A stretch of 64,000 nucleotides of DNA, taken from contig NZ_SELQ01000002.1 of NCBI RefSeq assembly GCF_004145405.1, forward strand, positions 248,001 through 312,000. The letters run 5' to 3'. The stretch is from Salipiger sp. IMCC34102 (GTDB taxonomy: Bacteria > Pseudomonadota > Alphaproteobacteria > Rhodobacterales > Rhodobacteraceae). Numbering within the stretch: the first letter of the stretch is position 1; the number at the start of each line of letters is the position of its first letter. A program made the position numbers and the translations under genes. Below are positions 1 to 9,500 of the stretch, one piece after another. The notes beneath the pieces were generated by a model that saw nothing but the letters and a program-made list of their open reading frames with translations, was not told the origin of the DNA and made no database searches.

Positions 1-613
1 TGGCACGCGCGGTCGCGGGGTCCAGCGTCGTGACGGAAATGCCCACCCGCACCAGCCCCTTCGCGGCCATCGGGCCCAGGATGTCGATGTCGCGGGTAAT
101 CATCGCCCCCTTGGTGACGATGCCCACGGGATGCTCGAACTCCGCCAGGACCTTCAGGATCCCGCGCATGATCCGCCGGTCGCGTTCGATGGGCTGGTAG
201 GGATCCGTGTTGGTGCCGATCGCGATGACCTTCGGCACGTAGCCCTTGGCCCGCAATTCGCGCCACAGCAGGTTCGGCGCATCGGGGCGCGCGATCAGCC
301 GCGTTTCGAAATCCAGCCCCGGCGACAGGCCGAGGTAGGCGTGGCTCGGGCGCGCAAAGCAATAGATGCAACCATGTTCGCAGCCGCGGTAGGGATTGAT
401 CGATCGATCGAAACCGACATCCGGGGAGGTGTTGCGGGTGATGACGCGCCGCGGCACTTCTTCGCTGACTTCGGTGCGCAGGACCGTCAGTTCCTCCTCC
501 CGCGCCCAGCCGTCGTCGACGGCCTCGACGTGCACCCGGTCGAACCGGTTGTCGGGATTCGTCAGCGCCGCGCGGCCGGGCGCACGGAAGGACGGTGGAG
601 CTTCGTTTTGCAT
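1..613 (-). CDS. Radical SAM protein, PA0069-like family (3' end cut by the window)
   Basis: About 204 N-terminal residues are visible; the C-terminus lies beyond base 1. A CxxxCxxC cluster (C78, C82, C85, in the string GCEHGCIYC) ligates the radical SAM 4Fe-4S centre. It is preceded by a NPYRGC segment typical of the spore-photolyase-like PA0069 radical SAM group. A later stretch, GTNTDPYQPIER, is also characteristic. The ATG at 613 follows a spacer that diverges from the corrinoid protein gene. The substrate of this family is not established. Family assignment is confident; function is not. Confidence 0.85.
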   Translation of the reverse strand, partial: MQNEAPPSFRAPGRAALTNPDNRFDRVHVEAVDDGWAREEELTVLRTEVSEEVPRRVITRNTSPDVGFDRSINPYRGCEHGCIYCFARPSHAYLGLSPGLDFETRLIARPDAPNLLWRELRAKGYVPKVIAIGTNTDPYQPIERDRRIMRGILKVLAEFEHPVGIVTKGAMITRDIDILGPMAAKGLVRVGISVTTLDPATARA

Positions 614-757
614 TGCTCAACGGTAGAACGGATGGTGAACATTGACAAGAGGTCGCCGCAGGATCGCACTATGTCGCAAAACGTCGCGTGACACCGCCCG
701 GGCCTGCCCATATCATTTCGTGAAACTGGTCAGACACATGCCGAAAGGACCACGCCC

Positions 758-1459
758 ATGTCCGATGACGAAGACATCATACTGGCCGAACTTAACGATG
801 AGGATCTCGTCGCGCAGATGTTCGACGATCTCTACGACGGCATGAAGGAGGAGATCGAGGAAGGCGTTCAGATCCTGTTGGAGCGTGGCTGGGCCCCCTA
901 CAAGATCCTGACCGAGGCGCTGGTCGGCGGCATGACCATCGTCGGCGCAGATTTCCGCGACGGGATCCTCTTCGTCCCCGAGGTTCTGCTGGCCGCCAAC
1001 GCGATGAAGGGCGGCATGGCGATCCTCAAGCCGCTGCTGGCCGAAACCGGCGCGCCTCGCGTGGGCAAGATGGTGATCGGCACCGTGAAGGGCGACATCC
1101 ACGACATCGGCAAGAACCTCGTCGGCATGATGATGGAAGGTGCGGGCTTCGAGGTCGTCGATCTGGGCATCAACAATGCCGTTGAAGGCTACATCGAGGC
1201 GCTCGAGACCGAGACGCCGGATATCCTCGGCATGTCCGCGCTGCTGACGACGACGATGCCCTACATGAAGGTAGTCATCGACACCATGGTCGAGAAGGGC
1301 CTGCGCGACGACTACATCGTTCTCGTGGGCGGTGCCCCGCTGAACGAGGAATTCGGCCGTGCCATCGGGGCGGACGCCTACTGCCGCGACGCGGCCGTCG
1401 CGGTGGAGACCGCGAAGACCTTCATGGCCCGCAAGCACAACCAGGCCACGGCCAATTGA
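758..1459 (+). CDS. Corrinoid (B12-binding) protein of a methyltransferase system
   Basis: A 233-residue cobalamin-binding protein. Residues about 1-95 form the helical cap domain; residues about 105-225 form the Rossmann-like B12 domain. The motif GDIHDIGKN holds the lower cobalt ligand H115 in D113-x-H115-xx-G118. Such proteins carry a methyl group on cobalamin between two methyltransferases. Two roles fit: the B12 subunit of a split methionine synthase, which I recall being described in roseobacters, or the corrinoid partner of an MttB-type methylamine/betaine methyltransferase. No methyltransferase lies in the window. The downstream DUF1638 gene supports a B12 role. ATG follows a GAAAGGA ribosome site. 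Confidence 0.93.
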   Translation: MSDDEDIILAELNDEDLVAQMFDDLYDGMKEEIEEGVQILLERGWAPYKILTEALVGGMTIVGADFRDGILFVPEVLLAANAMKGGMAILKPLLAETGAPRVGKMVIGTVKGDIHDIGKNLVGMMMEGAGFEVVDLGINNAVEGYIEALETETPDILGMSALLTTTMPYMKVVIDTMVEKGLRDDYIVLVGGAPLNEEFGRAIGADAYCRDAAVAVETAKTFMARKHNQATAN

Positions 1460-1537
1460 GACCCGTCGCGGCTTCGGTTTGACTGGACGTCCGAAGCCGC
1501 GCTCTCTATGCTGGGGGTGTCCTGACGGAGCTGCCTT

Positions 1538-1693
1538 ATGCCGACCCGTAATTTCATCGCATTGATCGCCGTCGTCCTGCTTCTGTCCGCCCTGACGATC
1601 TGGATGGCAAGCGCGTCCGTGGGCTTGGCCCTGCTGCCCGCCCTCTCGACCGTTGCCCTTGTCCTCAGCGTGTTGATTCGCCGCCAGCAATGA
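1538..1693 (+). CDS. Small two-helix membrane protein (51 aa), unknown function
   Basis: Reads from ATG at 1538 to TGA at 1693. Nearly the whole peptide is hydrophobic: residues about 6-25 and 28-47 form two candidate membrane helices, and it ends in RRQQ. Its stop overlaps the start of the DUF1638 gene (ATGA), which suggests translational coupling, and it lies 78 bases after the corrinoid gene. A weak purine-rich CGGAG lies upstream of the start. I do not recognise a family. The overlap and the membrane-like composition argue for a real gene, but it needs conservation evidence. Confidence 0.55.
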   Translation: MPTRNFIALIAVVLLLSALTIWMASASVGLALLPALSTVALVLSVLIRRQQ

Positions 1694-2316
1694 TATCCGA
1701 CAGCGGTCTGACGCGGGACGGGCTTGCCCCGACCGGGGCCGGACGCTGCCTCGTCATCGCCTGCGGTGCCCTTGCGCACGAGATCGTCGCCCTCAAGCGG
1801 CTCAACGGCTGGGACCACATCGACCTGCAGTGTCTTCCCGCGATCTGGCACAACCACCCCGAACGGATCGTGCCCGGTGTCCGCGCCGCCGTCGACCGCG
1901 CCCGCGACCGCTACGCCACGATCTTCGTGGCCTACGCCGATTGCGGGACCGGCGGACAACTCCGCGCGGCCTGCGACGAGTTGGGCGTCCGGATGATCCC
2001 CGGCCCGCATTGCTACAGCTTCTTCGAAGGCACCGAACGCTTCGCCGCCCACGCCGACGAGATCACGGCCTTCTACCTCACCGATTTCCTCACGCGGCAA
2101 TTCGATGCCTTCGTGTGGAAACCGCTCGGCCTCGACCGCCATCCGCAACTGCTGGACATGTACTTCGGCCATTACGAAACGCTGGTCTACCTGTCCCAGA
2201 CAGAGGCCCCCGAACTGGTCGAGGCGGCCCGGGCCATCGCGACCCGCATGGGCCTCGCCTTCGAGCATCGACCGACCGGCTACGGCGAGCTCGCCACAGA
2301 ACTGGCCCGGATCTGA
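1690..2316 (+). CDS. DUF1638 domain protein, associated with B12 methyltransferases
   Basis: A 208-residue protein with DUF1638 features: a start of the CLVIACGALAHEI type, then HNHPERI and YADCGTGG, and a conserved cysteine/histidine stretch (GPHCYSFFEG). The family is often encoded beside corrinoid proteins and corrinoid methyltransferases, as here. Its biochemistry is unsettled; participation in B12-dependent methionine synthesis or corrinoid handling is an inference from context. It starts in an ATGA overlap with the small membrane protein, so the two are probably translated together. Confidence 0.88.
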   Translation: MISDSGLTRDGLAPTGAGRCLVIACGALAHEIVALKRLNGWDHIDLQCLPAIWHNHPERIVPGVRAAVDRARDRYATIFVAYADCGTGGQLRAACDELGVRMIPGPHCYSFFEGTERFAAHADEITAFYLTDFLTRQFDAFVWKPLGLDRHPQLLDMYFGHYETLVYLSQTEAPELVEAARAIATRMGLAFEHRPTGYGELATELARI

Positions 2317-2366
2317 GCGCGGTCCACGATCCCAGATCAACTGGCAAGCGTAAACGCGCGTCCAGC

Positions 2367-2422
2367 TTTCATCTGGCCGGATAAACTCCGGGGGAGTCCG
2401 AAGGACGGGGGCAGAGCCCCCT
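2367..2422. repeat. Extragenic repeat copy A with GC hairpin
   Basis: On the minus strand the sequence reads CCGGAGTTTATCCGGCCAG followed by ATGAAA, the core of a repeat found elsewhere in the window (23936, 33757, 43790). Here it is joined to a GGGGGC-AGA-GCCCCC hairpin at 2407-2421 that abuts the sufE stop codon. The hairpin could terminate sufE transcription, but it lacks a T run. Confidence 0.6.
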
Positions 2423-2825
2423 ACCCCTCTGCCGTCTGCCTGATCCGTTCGACCATGGCGCGCAGCCCGTTGGATCGCTGCGCGGACAGGTGATCGTTGA
2501 GGCCCAGCCGTTCCAGCTGGTGACGCGCGTCGATCTCGAGGACCTCCTGTCGCGGGATACCGTCGTAAAGCGCCCCCAGCACGGCGATCAGGCCACGCAC
2601 GATCATCGCGTCGCTGTCGCCGCGGAAATGGTAGGTCGAGCCCTCGGGGGCCGGCACCAGCCAGACCTGGCTTGCGCAGCCGTCGACCTTGGTCGCGGGC
2701 ACCTTCAGCGCATCTTCGATCGGCGGCATGGCCTTGCCCATCTCGATCACGTGGCGATAGCGGTCTTCCCAGTCGTCGAGGAACTCGAAGGTCTCGACCA
2801 GGTCTTCGAAGGCGGCGGTGGGCAT
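2421..2825 (-). CDS. sufE: SufE-type sulfur acceptor protein
   Basis: A SufE protein of 134 residues from the chosen ATG at 2825. SufE accepts persulfide sulfur from the SufS cysteine desulfurase and passes it to the SufBCD scaffold in the cytoplasm. The active cysteine is C50 in the string KVDGCASQVWL, close to the usual position. An in-frame ATG at 2870 would add 15 residues overlapping rnd; the shorter start matches family length and has a GGAG upstream. The gene follows rnd by 13 bases. Its partners (iscS, sufB, sufC, sufD, sufS) are at 16693-23941. Confidence 0.92.
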   Translation of the reverse strand: MPTAAFEDLVETFEFLDDWEDRYRHVIEMGKAMPPIEDALKVPATKVDGCASQVWLVPAPEGSTYHFRGDSDAMIVRGLIAVLGALYDGIPRQEVLEIDARHQLERLGLNDHLSAQRSNGLRAMVERIRQTAEG

Positions 2826-2838
2826 GGAGGCTCCAGGC

Positions 2839-3996
2839 TTAGCGGGGGACGGTAACGACGGTAGCGCCATCGACGGCCAGGGCCACCCGGCCTTCGGTCA
2901 GAAGAACCGCGTCACGGCCGAAGACCTCGTTGCGCCACCCCTTGAGCGCGGCGACGTCGCGTTCGCCCGCCGCCAGCCGGTCGAGGTCCGCGGAAGATGC
3001 GATCAGCTTCTGCGCCACGTCCTTCTCCTCCGACTTGGCCTTCAGCAGCACGCGCAGCATGTCGGCGATGGCGGGATTGACCTGAAGCTTTTCCAGCGTG
3101 CCGTCAGGCTTCGGCAGCTTGTCCTGCGGCACGGCAAGGCCCGCCTTCACCGCCTCGATGATGCCCGCGGCGATGTCGCCACGCCGCGCTTCGCGCTGCA
3201 GCAGGCGCGACCGGCCGAGGTCCTTTTCCGAAGCGGGTTTCGCCGCGGCCAGTTCCACCAGCGCGTCGTCCTTGAACACCCGGTTGCGCGGCATGTCGCG
3301 GGTCTGCGCGAAGTTCTCTCGGAAGCGGGCCAACTCGCGCACGATCGCCAGGAACCGGCCGGAGGTGGTCCGCGTCTTGACCCTGCGCCAGGCCTCCGCC
3401 GGGTCGGTCTGGTAGGTCGCGGGATCCTCCAGCACCGCCATCTCCTCGGTCACCCACTTTTGGCGGCCGGTGCTGCGCAGCCGTTCCGAGAGGACTTCGT
3501 AGATGTCGCGCAGATAGGTGACGTCCCCCAGGGCATAGGTCTTCTGTGCCTCCGTCAGCGGGCGGCGCGACCAGTCGGTGAAGCGGCTCGACTTGTCGAG
3601 ACCGGATTTCGCGATCTTGCGCACCAGCGTCTCGTAACCCACCTGGTCGCCGTAGCCGCAGACCATCGCCGCCACCTGCGTGTCGAACAGGGGATGTGGG
3701 ATGAGTTGCGCATCGACCCAGAAGATTTCCAGGTCCTGCCGGGCGGCGTGGAATACCTTGACCACGCCCGGATCGCGGAAGAGGTCGTAGAGCGGCTCCA
3801 GCGACAGATCGCCGTCCAGCGGGTCGACCAGCACGGCATCCGCGCCCTCCGCGTCGCGGTAGGCCAGCTGGATGAGGCAAAGCTTGGAATAATAGGTGCG
3901 TTCCCGCAGGAACTCGGTGTCGACGGTGACGTAGTCGCAGCGGGCGGCGCGGCTGCAGAAGGCGGCAAGATCTTCGGTGGTCGTGATGGTCTGCAT
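2839..3996 (-). CDS. rnd: Ribonuclease D
   Basis: A 385-residue 3'-5' exoribonuclease that trims stable RNA precursors such as tRNA 3' ends. The DEDD exonuclease domain occupies about residues 1-170, opening with the D26-x-E28 pair in VTVDTEFLRERTYY. The second motif lies around FHAARQDLEIF, and the Y-containing motif is in YALGDVTYL. One or two HRDC-like helical domains follow. Length agrees with the family. It is the gene upstream of sufE on the same strand and probably shares its transcript. Confidence 0.95.
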   Translation of the reverse strand: MQTITTTEDLAAFCSRAARCDYVTVDTEFLRERTYYSKLCLIQLAYRDAEGADAVLVDPLDGDLSLEPLYDLFRDPGVVKVFHAARQDLEIFWVDAQLIPHPLFDTQVAAMVCGYGDQVGYETLVRKIAKSGLDKSSRFTDWSRRPLTEAQKTYALGDVTYLRDIYEVLSERLRSTGRQKWVTEEMAVLEDPATYQTDPAEAWRRVKTRTTSGRFLAIVRELARFRENFAQTRDMPRNRVFKDDALVELAAAKPASEKDLGRSRLLQREARRGDIAAGIIEAVKAGLAVPQDKLPKPDGTLEKLQVNPAIADMLRVLLKAKSEEKDVAQKLIASSADLDRLAAGERDVAALKGWRNEVFGRDAVLLTEGRVALAVDGATVVTVPR

Positions 3997-4077
3997 GGGC
4001 CCTCGCGTTCAGCGGCGCGCGGCGCCGTCGGTGTCCTGAGCGCTTGATAGGGGATCGGGCCCGGGTTGGAAAGCGCG

Positions 4078-4674
4078 TCAGTCCCGCGCGTCGATCTCGA
4101 TCCGAGTGCCGTCGCCGGCGAGGATCTGCCGCAGCACCGCGGGGTAGAGGCGGTGTTCCAGCGGCAGCAGCCGCGCGGCCAGGGTCTGTGGGGTGTCGTC
4201 GGGCCGGATCGTGATCCGCGCCTGCCCCAGCACCGGCCCGCCATCGAGTTCCGAGGTGACGGCATGCACGCTTGCGCCGTGTTCGGTGTCGCCAGCCTCG
4301 ATCGCGCGGGCGTGGGTGTGAAGCCCCTTGTATTTGGGCAAGAGCGAGGGGTGGATGTTCAGCATCCGCCCGCGCCACTGATCAGTGAACGCCGGGGTGA
4401 GGATCCGCATGAAGCCCGCCAGGCAGACGAATTCGATGCGTGCGGCTTCAAGCTCTGCCTGCAAGGCCGCCTCGAAACCCGCACGGTCGGCGTAGTCGCG
4501 GTGGTCGACGACCGCGGTGGGGATGCGCAGAGCGCTGGCCTTCAGCAGGCCCCCCGCCTGCGGCACGTTCGACAAAACGAGCGCCGGACGTGCGGGGTGA
4601 TCGCCCGTCATGTCCCGGGCGAGCGCCACCATGTTGGACCCGCCGCCCGAGATCAGCAGCGCCGTGCGTGTCAC
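4078..4674 (-). CDS. purN: Phosphoribosylglycinamide formyltransferase (GART)
   Basis: A 198-residue enzyme of de novo purine synthesis that formylates GAR using 10-formyl-tetrahydrofolate. Recognisable elements: the N-terminal phosphate loop ISGGGSNM, the catalytic region [16 protein letters not shown] with the conserved Asn and His, and the downstream [11 protein letters not shown] containing the catalytic Asp. It starts with GTG in a GTGA overlap with the purM stop, so the pair is translationally coupled, the usual purM-purN order. Confidence 0.96.
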   Translation of the reverse strand: MTRTALLISGGGSNMVALARDMTGDHPARPALVLSNVPQAGGLLKASALRIPTAVVDHRDYADRAGFEAALQAELEAARIEFVCLAGFMRILTPAFTDQWRGRMLNIHPSLLPKYKGLHTHARAIEAGDTEHGASVHAVTSELDGGPVLGQARITIRPDDTPQTLAARLLPLEHRLYPAVLRQILAGDGTRIEIDARD

Positions 4675-5711
4675 GAAAGCGATCCGTCGTAGTTCACCCC
4701 GGGTTCGGTCGTGACGGTCCCCAGCCGGTGCACCCGCTCGCCTGCGTCCGACAGGACCGCCGTAAGTGCCTCGGCCCGGTCGGCTTCGACCACCAGCACC
4801 ATGCCGATGCCCGCGTTGAAGGTCTTGAGCATCTCCGCGGTGTCGAGCCCGCCGGTGCGCGACAGCCATTCGAAGACCGGCGGCAACGCCCAGCTTTGCA
4901 GGTCGATCCGCGCCCCCAGGCCATCGGGCAGGACGCGGGGCAGGTTCTCTGTCAGGCCGCCGCCGGTGATATGCGCCAGCGCCTGGACGCCGCCCGCGCG
5001 GATCGCGGCCAGGGCGGGCTTCACGTAAAGCCGCGTGGGGGCCAGCAAGGCACGACCGAGGGTGCCCCCGCCGAAGGGGCTGTCGTCGGACCACGAAAGG
5101 CCTGCGTGATCAACGATCCGGCGCACCAGCGAATAGCCGTTGGAATGCACACCGTCGCTTTCCAGCCCCAGCAGGACGGAGCCTTCGACGACACCCGCGG
5201 GCAAATCCGTGCCGCGCTCCATCGCACCGACCGCAAAGCCCGCGAGGTCGAAATCGCCGCCCGCGTACATCCCCGGCATCTCTGCCGTCTCACCGCCGAT
5301 CAGCGCGCAACCCGACAGCTCGCAGCCGCGGGCGATGCCCTCGATGATCCGGGTGGCGCTGTCGAGCTCCAGCGCGCCGGTGGCGAAGTAGTCGAGGAAG
5401 AACAGCGGTTCCGCGCCTTGGCAGACGAGGTCGTTGACGCACATCGCGACGAGGTCGATGCCGATGGTGTCCACCTCGCCGGTGTCGATGGCGATCCGCA
5501 GCTTGGTGCCGACACCGTCGGTCGCGGCGACCAGGATCGGATCCTCGTAGCCCGCACCCTTGAGATCGAAGAGCGCGCCGAAGCCTCCCAGTCCCGCCAT
5601 CGTGCCGGGACGCTGCGTGCGCTTGGCCGCAGGCTTGATCCGCTCGATCAAGGCGTTGCCCGCGTCGATGTCGACACCCGCCTGCGCGTAGGTCAGCCCG
5701 TTCTTCGTCAT
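4671..5711 (-). CDS. purM: Phosphoribosylformylglycinamidine cyclo-ligase (AIR synthase)
   Basis: A 346-residue ATP-dependent enzyme that closes the imidazole ring (FGAM to AIR) in purine synthesis. The start [19 protein letters not shown] is typical; the ATP/substrate loop includes [10 protein letters not shown], with [11 protein letters not shown] and [17 protein letters not shown] later. An open frame extends upstream of ATG 5711, but the family begins here. The gene overlaps purN by four bases. Confidence 0.96.
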   Translation of the reverse strand: MTKNGLTYAQAGVDIDAGNALIERIKPAAKRTQRPGTMAGLGGFGALFDLKGAGYEDPILVAATDGVGTKLRIAIDTGEVDTIGIDLVAMCVNDLVCQGAEPLFFLDYFATGALELDSATRIIEGIARGCELSGCALIGGETAEMPGMYAGGDFDLAGFAVGAMERGTDLPAGVVEGSVLLGLESDGVHSNGYSLVRRIVDHAGLSWSDDSPFGGGTLGRALLAPTRLYVKPALAAIRAGGVQALAHITGGGLTENLPRVLPDGLGARIDLQSWALPPVFEWLSRTGGLDTAEMLKTFNAGIGMVLVVEADRAEALTAVLSDAGERVHRLGTVTTEPGVNYDGSLS

Positions 5712-5826
5712 GTCCCGCCCCCGATCCGATTGACCACCGCGCCTTAGCCCGTCCCGCGCGCCTGTGCAACGGACGCAAAAGGCAAGCGTCGTGGCGATTT
5801 TTTGCCGATCGTAGGAAACCTTTGCC

Positions 5827-6120
5827 GTGCGCCCGCGTTTGATGGACATGATGACACGCTTGACGATCACCGCCGCCGCACTTTTCGCCTTCGCCGCCCC
5901 CGCCGCGGCCGAGGTCCTGCCCATGATGCCGTCCGATCCGCTCGACGGTCCTTACGTGTCGGTGGAACAGGTATCTGCCGAAATGGCCGAGCCGATGACC
6001 TACGCGCGGGTGGTCGAGATGTCCGACATGGACGGCGACCCCACCGTCACCACCGACGAGGAAGAGCGCATGATCGCCCTCCTGTCGCAGGTGCTGACCG
6101 TCGCGCCGGTTGCGCAGTAA
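5827..6120 (+). CDS. Small secreted protein with one EF-hand-like loop
   Basis: A 97-residue protein from GTG at 5827, which has AGGA about ten bases upstream; ATGs at 5842 and 5848/5851 are alternatives. Residues about 10-28 form a hydrophobic signal peptide ending in APAAA, so the product is likely periplasmic. A 12-residue stretch matches the EF-hand calcium loop: D67, D69, D71, T73, T75 and E78 at loop positions 1, 3, 5, 7, 9 and 12, with V74 at position 8. Proline replaces the usual glycine at position 6. I recognise no named family. It is encoded alone between purM (divergent) and a tRNA. Confidence 0.7.
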   Translation: MRPRLMDMMTRLTITAAALFAFAAPAAAEVLPMMPSDPLDGPYVSVEQVSAEMAEPMTYARVVEMSDMDGDPTVTTDEEERMIALLSQVLTVAPVAQ

Positions 6121-6148
6121 AACACGCATCCCTCTCTCAAACTGATGC

Positions 6149-6176
6149 TTGACCCGTCCCCCCTGTCGGGTATGCA
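6149..6176 (+). promoter_or_regulatory. Candidate sigma-70 promoter of the CAU tRNA
   Basis: TTGACC at 6149-6154 and TATGCA at 6171-6176 are separated by 16 bases; the tRNA begins 11 bases after the -10 box. The other two tRNA genes in this window have similarly placed boxes, which strengthens the call. Confidence 0.5.
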
Positions 6177-6186
6177 CGACTTCGGC

Positions 6187-6263
6187 GGGCCTGTAGCTCA
6201 ATTGGTTAGAGCAGAGCGCTCATAACGCTTTGGTTGCGGGTTCAAGTCCTGCCGGGCCTACCA
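6187..6263 (+). tRNA. tRNA with CAU anticodon, probable tRNA-Ile2 (or elongator Met)
   Basis: A 77-base cloverleaf with encoded CCA. The acceptor GGGCCTG pairs with CGGGCCT with G-U pairs at positions 1-72 and 6-67. The anticodon loop CTCATAA gives CAU, flanked by GAGCG/CGCTT. The T arm is GCGGG-TTCAAGT-CCTGC. A CAU anticodon can mean Met or, after lysidine modification by TilS, Ile for AUA. The segment after the anticodon stem (CTTTGGTTG) resembles tRNA-Ile2 more than elongator tRNA-Met, so I prefer Ile2, but automated tools often label it Met. Confidence 0.92.
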
Positions 6264-6539
6264 GCCGTCACGCCGTCTTTGCCAATCCTGCGGCGGTTTC
6301 CCTGCTTTGCTATTCCGAATTGTTCCGAGGTCTTCTGCGCGCAGGACGCCGCGCGGACCCAGCCGACGCCGATGACGGCGCCGGGGAATTAACAGCCCGG
6401 CTGACGATACATCGCATGTGAAACGGTCGGCTCCGGCTGTGTGAAACGCCCCTTGGCAAATGCGCCGACCTCTTCCGGCGGGCGTCGGTTCGCCAGCCGG
6501 AAGAGATCGATGTGCATCCGAAATCCGCGCGACTCCGGT
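6264..6539. other. Intergenic stretch, no gene seen
   Basis: These 276 bases between the tRNA and the end of the first RND locus hold only short frames without ribosome sites or family resemblance. I see no strong terminator. It may contain degraded sequence or the untranslated tail of the efflux transcript. Confidence 0.4.
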
Positions 6540-9500
6540 CTAGGCGACCTTCGTCTCTTCCCGGCCATGACCCGCGAGTTTCAGGATCGCGACGTAGAAG
6601 ACAGGCACCGTGAAGATGCCGATCACGGCCGCCGCGGTCATCCCGCCGAGCACGCTGATGCCGATCGACTGCTGGGCCGCGGCCCCCGCGCCAGAGGCGG
6701 TGGCAAGCGGCAGCACGCCGAACATGAAGGCCAGCGTCGTCATGAGGATCGGCCGCAAGCGCATGCGTGAGGCCGTGACCGCTGCCTCCATCAGCCCCTT
6801 GCCGGCACGCCGCTGCTCCTCTGCGAATTCCACGATCAGGATGGCGTTCCGGGCGGCAAGGCCGATCGTCGTCAGAAGGCCCACCTTGAAGTAGACGTCG
6901 TTGAGCTGCCCCAGCAGAAGCGCCGCGGTGATCGCACCGAAGATACCGATGGGCACCGTCATCATGACCGCCAGCGGCAGGGCCCAGCTTTCGTAAAGGG
7001 CGGCAAGAGCCAGGAAGACGACCAGCGCCGACAGCGCGTAGAGGAGCGGCGCCTGATTGCCCGAAAGGCGTTCCTGGTAGGACAACCCGGTCCAGGCGAC
7101 GGAGAACCCTTCGCCCAGGCCGGCGACGATCTCCTCCATCCGCTCCATCGCGTCGCCCGAAGACACGCCTTCTGCGGCCGTTCCGGTCAGGCTGATCCCG
7201 CGGGTGGCGGCAAAGCGGGCGATGGACTGCGGCTGCGCGTCCCAGACCAGCGACGAGAAGGCGTCGAGCGATACCATCTCGCCGTCGGCATTGCGCGCAT
7301 ACCAGCGGCCGATATCCTCGGGCTGGGACCGCGCCTCGGCGGCGCCTTGCACGATCACCGGGCGCAACTCGTTGTTCATCGGAAAATCGCCCACGTCGCG
7401 ACCGCTGAAGATGACCGAGAGCATCGCGTTGACGTTCGGGATCGACAGGCCGAGGGCGGCCGCCTTCTGCTGGTCGATGTCGATCCGCAGCGAGGTCTGC
7501 GCGGTCGCTTCGTTGCCCCGCAGGTTGGTCACCTGCCCGCCTTGCTGGGCGGCGGCGACGACTTCGTTCGCGGCCTCGGCCAGACGATCGGGCCCCTGAC
7601 CCGCCTGGTCGACCATGTACATCGAGAAGCCCGAGGTCGCGCCCATTCCCTGGATCGCGGGCGGCTGCAGGGCGTAGACGGTCCCGCCCCGGCCGTTGAG
7701 GTAGAAGTGCTGGTTGATCCGTCCGGCGATATCCGCGGCGCTGACGCCGTGACGCTCTTCGTAGTCGGCCAGCTTGACGAAGAGCATCGCGGCCGACTGA
7801 CCCGATCCGCCGAAACTGAACCCCATGACCCCGAAGACCGAATCGACGGCCCCGTCCTGAGCGCTGAGCAGGAAGTCCTCGACCTGGCGCACGCGGGCCT
7901 CGGTCTTGGGCGTGGTCGACCCGTCCGGGGCCTGCACCATGACCAGCAGAACGCCCTGGTCCTCTTGCGGGATGAAGGAACTGGGCAGGCGCTCGTAGAC
8001 CCAAAGCGCACCTGCGGTGATCCCCGCCAGCACGATCAGCATGGCGAAGGGGCGCCGGATCAGCGTGCCCACGGCCCCGCCGTAGCCCCGGGTCGTGCGA
8101 TCGAGGCCGCTGTTGAACCAACGCGCAGGTGCGAATCGCGTGCCGTGACCGCCCTTCTTGAGCAGCGTGGCGCACATCGCGGGCGTCAGGATCACCGCCA
8201 CCCCCAGTGAAAGAACCATCGCGGTGATGATCGTGACCGAGAACTGGCGGTAGATCGCCCCGGTGGACCCGGTCATGAACGCCATGGGCAGGAAGACCGC
8301 GCAAAGCACCAGCACGATCCCCACCAGGGCAGAGGTGATCTCTCCCATGCTCCTTTCGGTGGCGGCAACCGGGTCGAGGCCTTCTTCCTCCATGATGCGC
8401 TCGACATTCTCGACCACGACGATGGCATCGTCGACCAGAAGGCCGATCGCCAGCACCAGGGCGAACATGGTGAGCGTGTTGATCGTGTAGCCAAAGACCA
8501 GCAGGATCCCGAAGGTGCCCAGAAGCACCACCGGCACGGCGACGATCGGAATGAGCGTCGCGCGCCAGCTTTGCAGGAAGACGAAGATCACCACGAAGAC
8601 CAAGACCACCGCCTCGATCAGGGTGTGATAGACTTGGTTGATCGATTCCTCGATGAAGGGCGACGTGTCGTAGGGATAGACGACCTCGACCCCGGCAGGC
8701 AGCGCCCCGGCGAGCGCCGAAAGCGTGTTGCGCACGTCCTCCGCCGTGCCGACCGCGTTGGCGCCCGGCGCGAGCGAGACCGAGAAACCGGCCGCCGGCT
8801 GCCCGTTGTAGCGCCCGCCGGTGCCGTAGGTCTCCTGCCCGATGGAAATCTCTGCCACGTCACCCAGGAAGACGGTGGAGCCGTCCTGCGTGGTGCGCAA
8901 CAGGATCCGCTCGAATTCATCGACCGTGCTCAACTGTGACTGCGCGGTGAGCGCCATGGTGACCTGCTGGCCTTCGACGATGGGCTGACTGCCCAGTTCG
9001 CCCACGGTCACGTTGGTGTTCTGATCCCCGATCGCGGTGGTCACGTCCGATGGCGTGACGCCGTACTGGTTCATCCGCAGCGGATCCATCCAGATCCGCA
9101 TGGCGTAGCCCGCTCCGAAAAGCTGGACCGACCCGACCCCGTCGAGCCGTTGGACCGGACCCACGATCCGGCCCGTGACCAGATCCCCCAGCTCCAGCGC
9201 GGTCATCCCGCCTTCCGGCGCCACGAGCGCCGCGACGAGCAAGGTCGAACTGCCCGACCGCGATACCGAGACGCCGGATTGCTGCACCGCCGAGGGCAGT
9301 TGCGAGGTCGCCATCTGAAGCGCGTTCTGGACCTGGACCTGCGCGATATCCGGATCGACGCTGTCGCCGAAGGTCAGCGCGACGCTGGCGCTGCCCCCCG
9401 ACGACGAGGAGGTCATGTAGGTCACCCCCTCGATCCCGGTCAGCGCGTCCTCGATCACCGTGGTGACGGAATTGGCGACCACGTCGGCGCTGGCGCCGCT

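Noticed and set aside
658-700. Dyad-like TGTCGC...GTGACA before the corrinoid gene
   Set aside because: The arms match poorly (GCGACA expected, GTGACA seen), so I did not list it as an operator.
713-1690. Long open frame antisense to the corrinoid gene
   Set aside because: Composition is typical of antisense frames in high-GC DNA (many His, Arg, Gly), with no family resemblance; the plus-strand corrinoid gene is certain.
2826-2870. Upstream start for sufE
   Set aside because: It would overlap rnd and add residues not found in the family; the internal ATG has a GGAG site.
6187-6263. Calling the CAU tRNA a certain tRNA-Met
   Set aside because: The region after the anticodon stem looks more like tRNA-Ile2; the anticodon alone cannot decide.
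6230-6421. Short plus-strand frame starting inside the tRNA
   Set aside because: It begins within the tRNA gene, has no ribosome site and no recognisable product.
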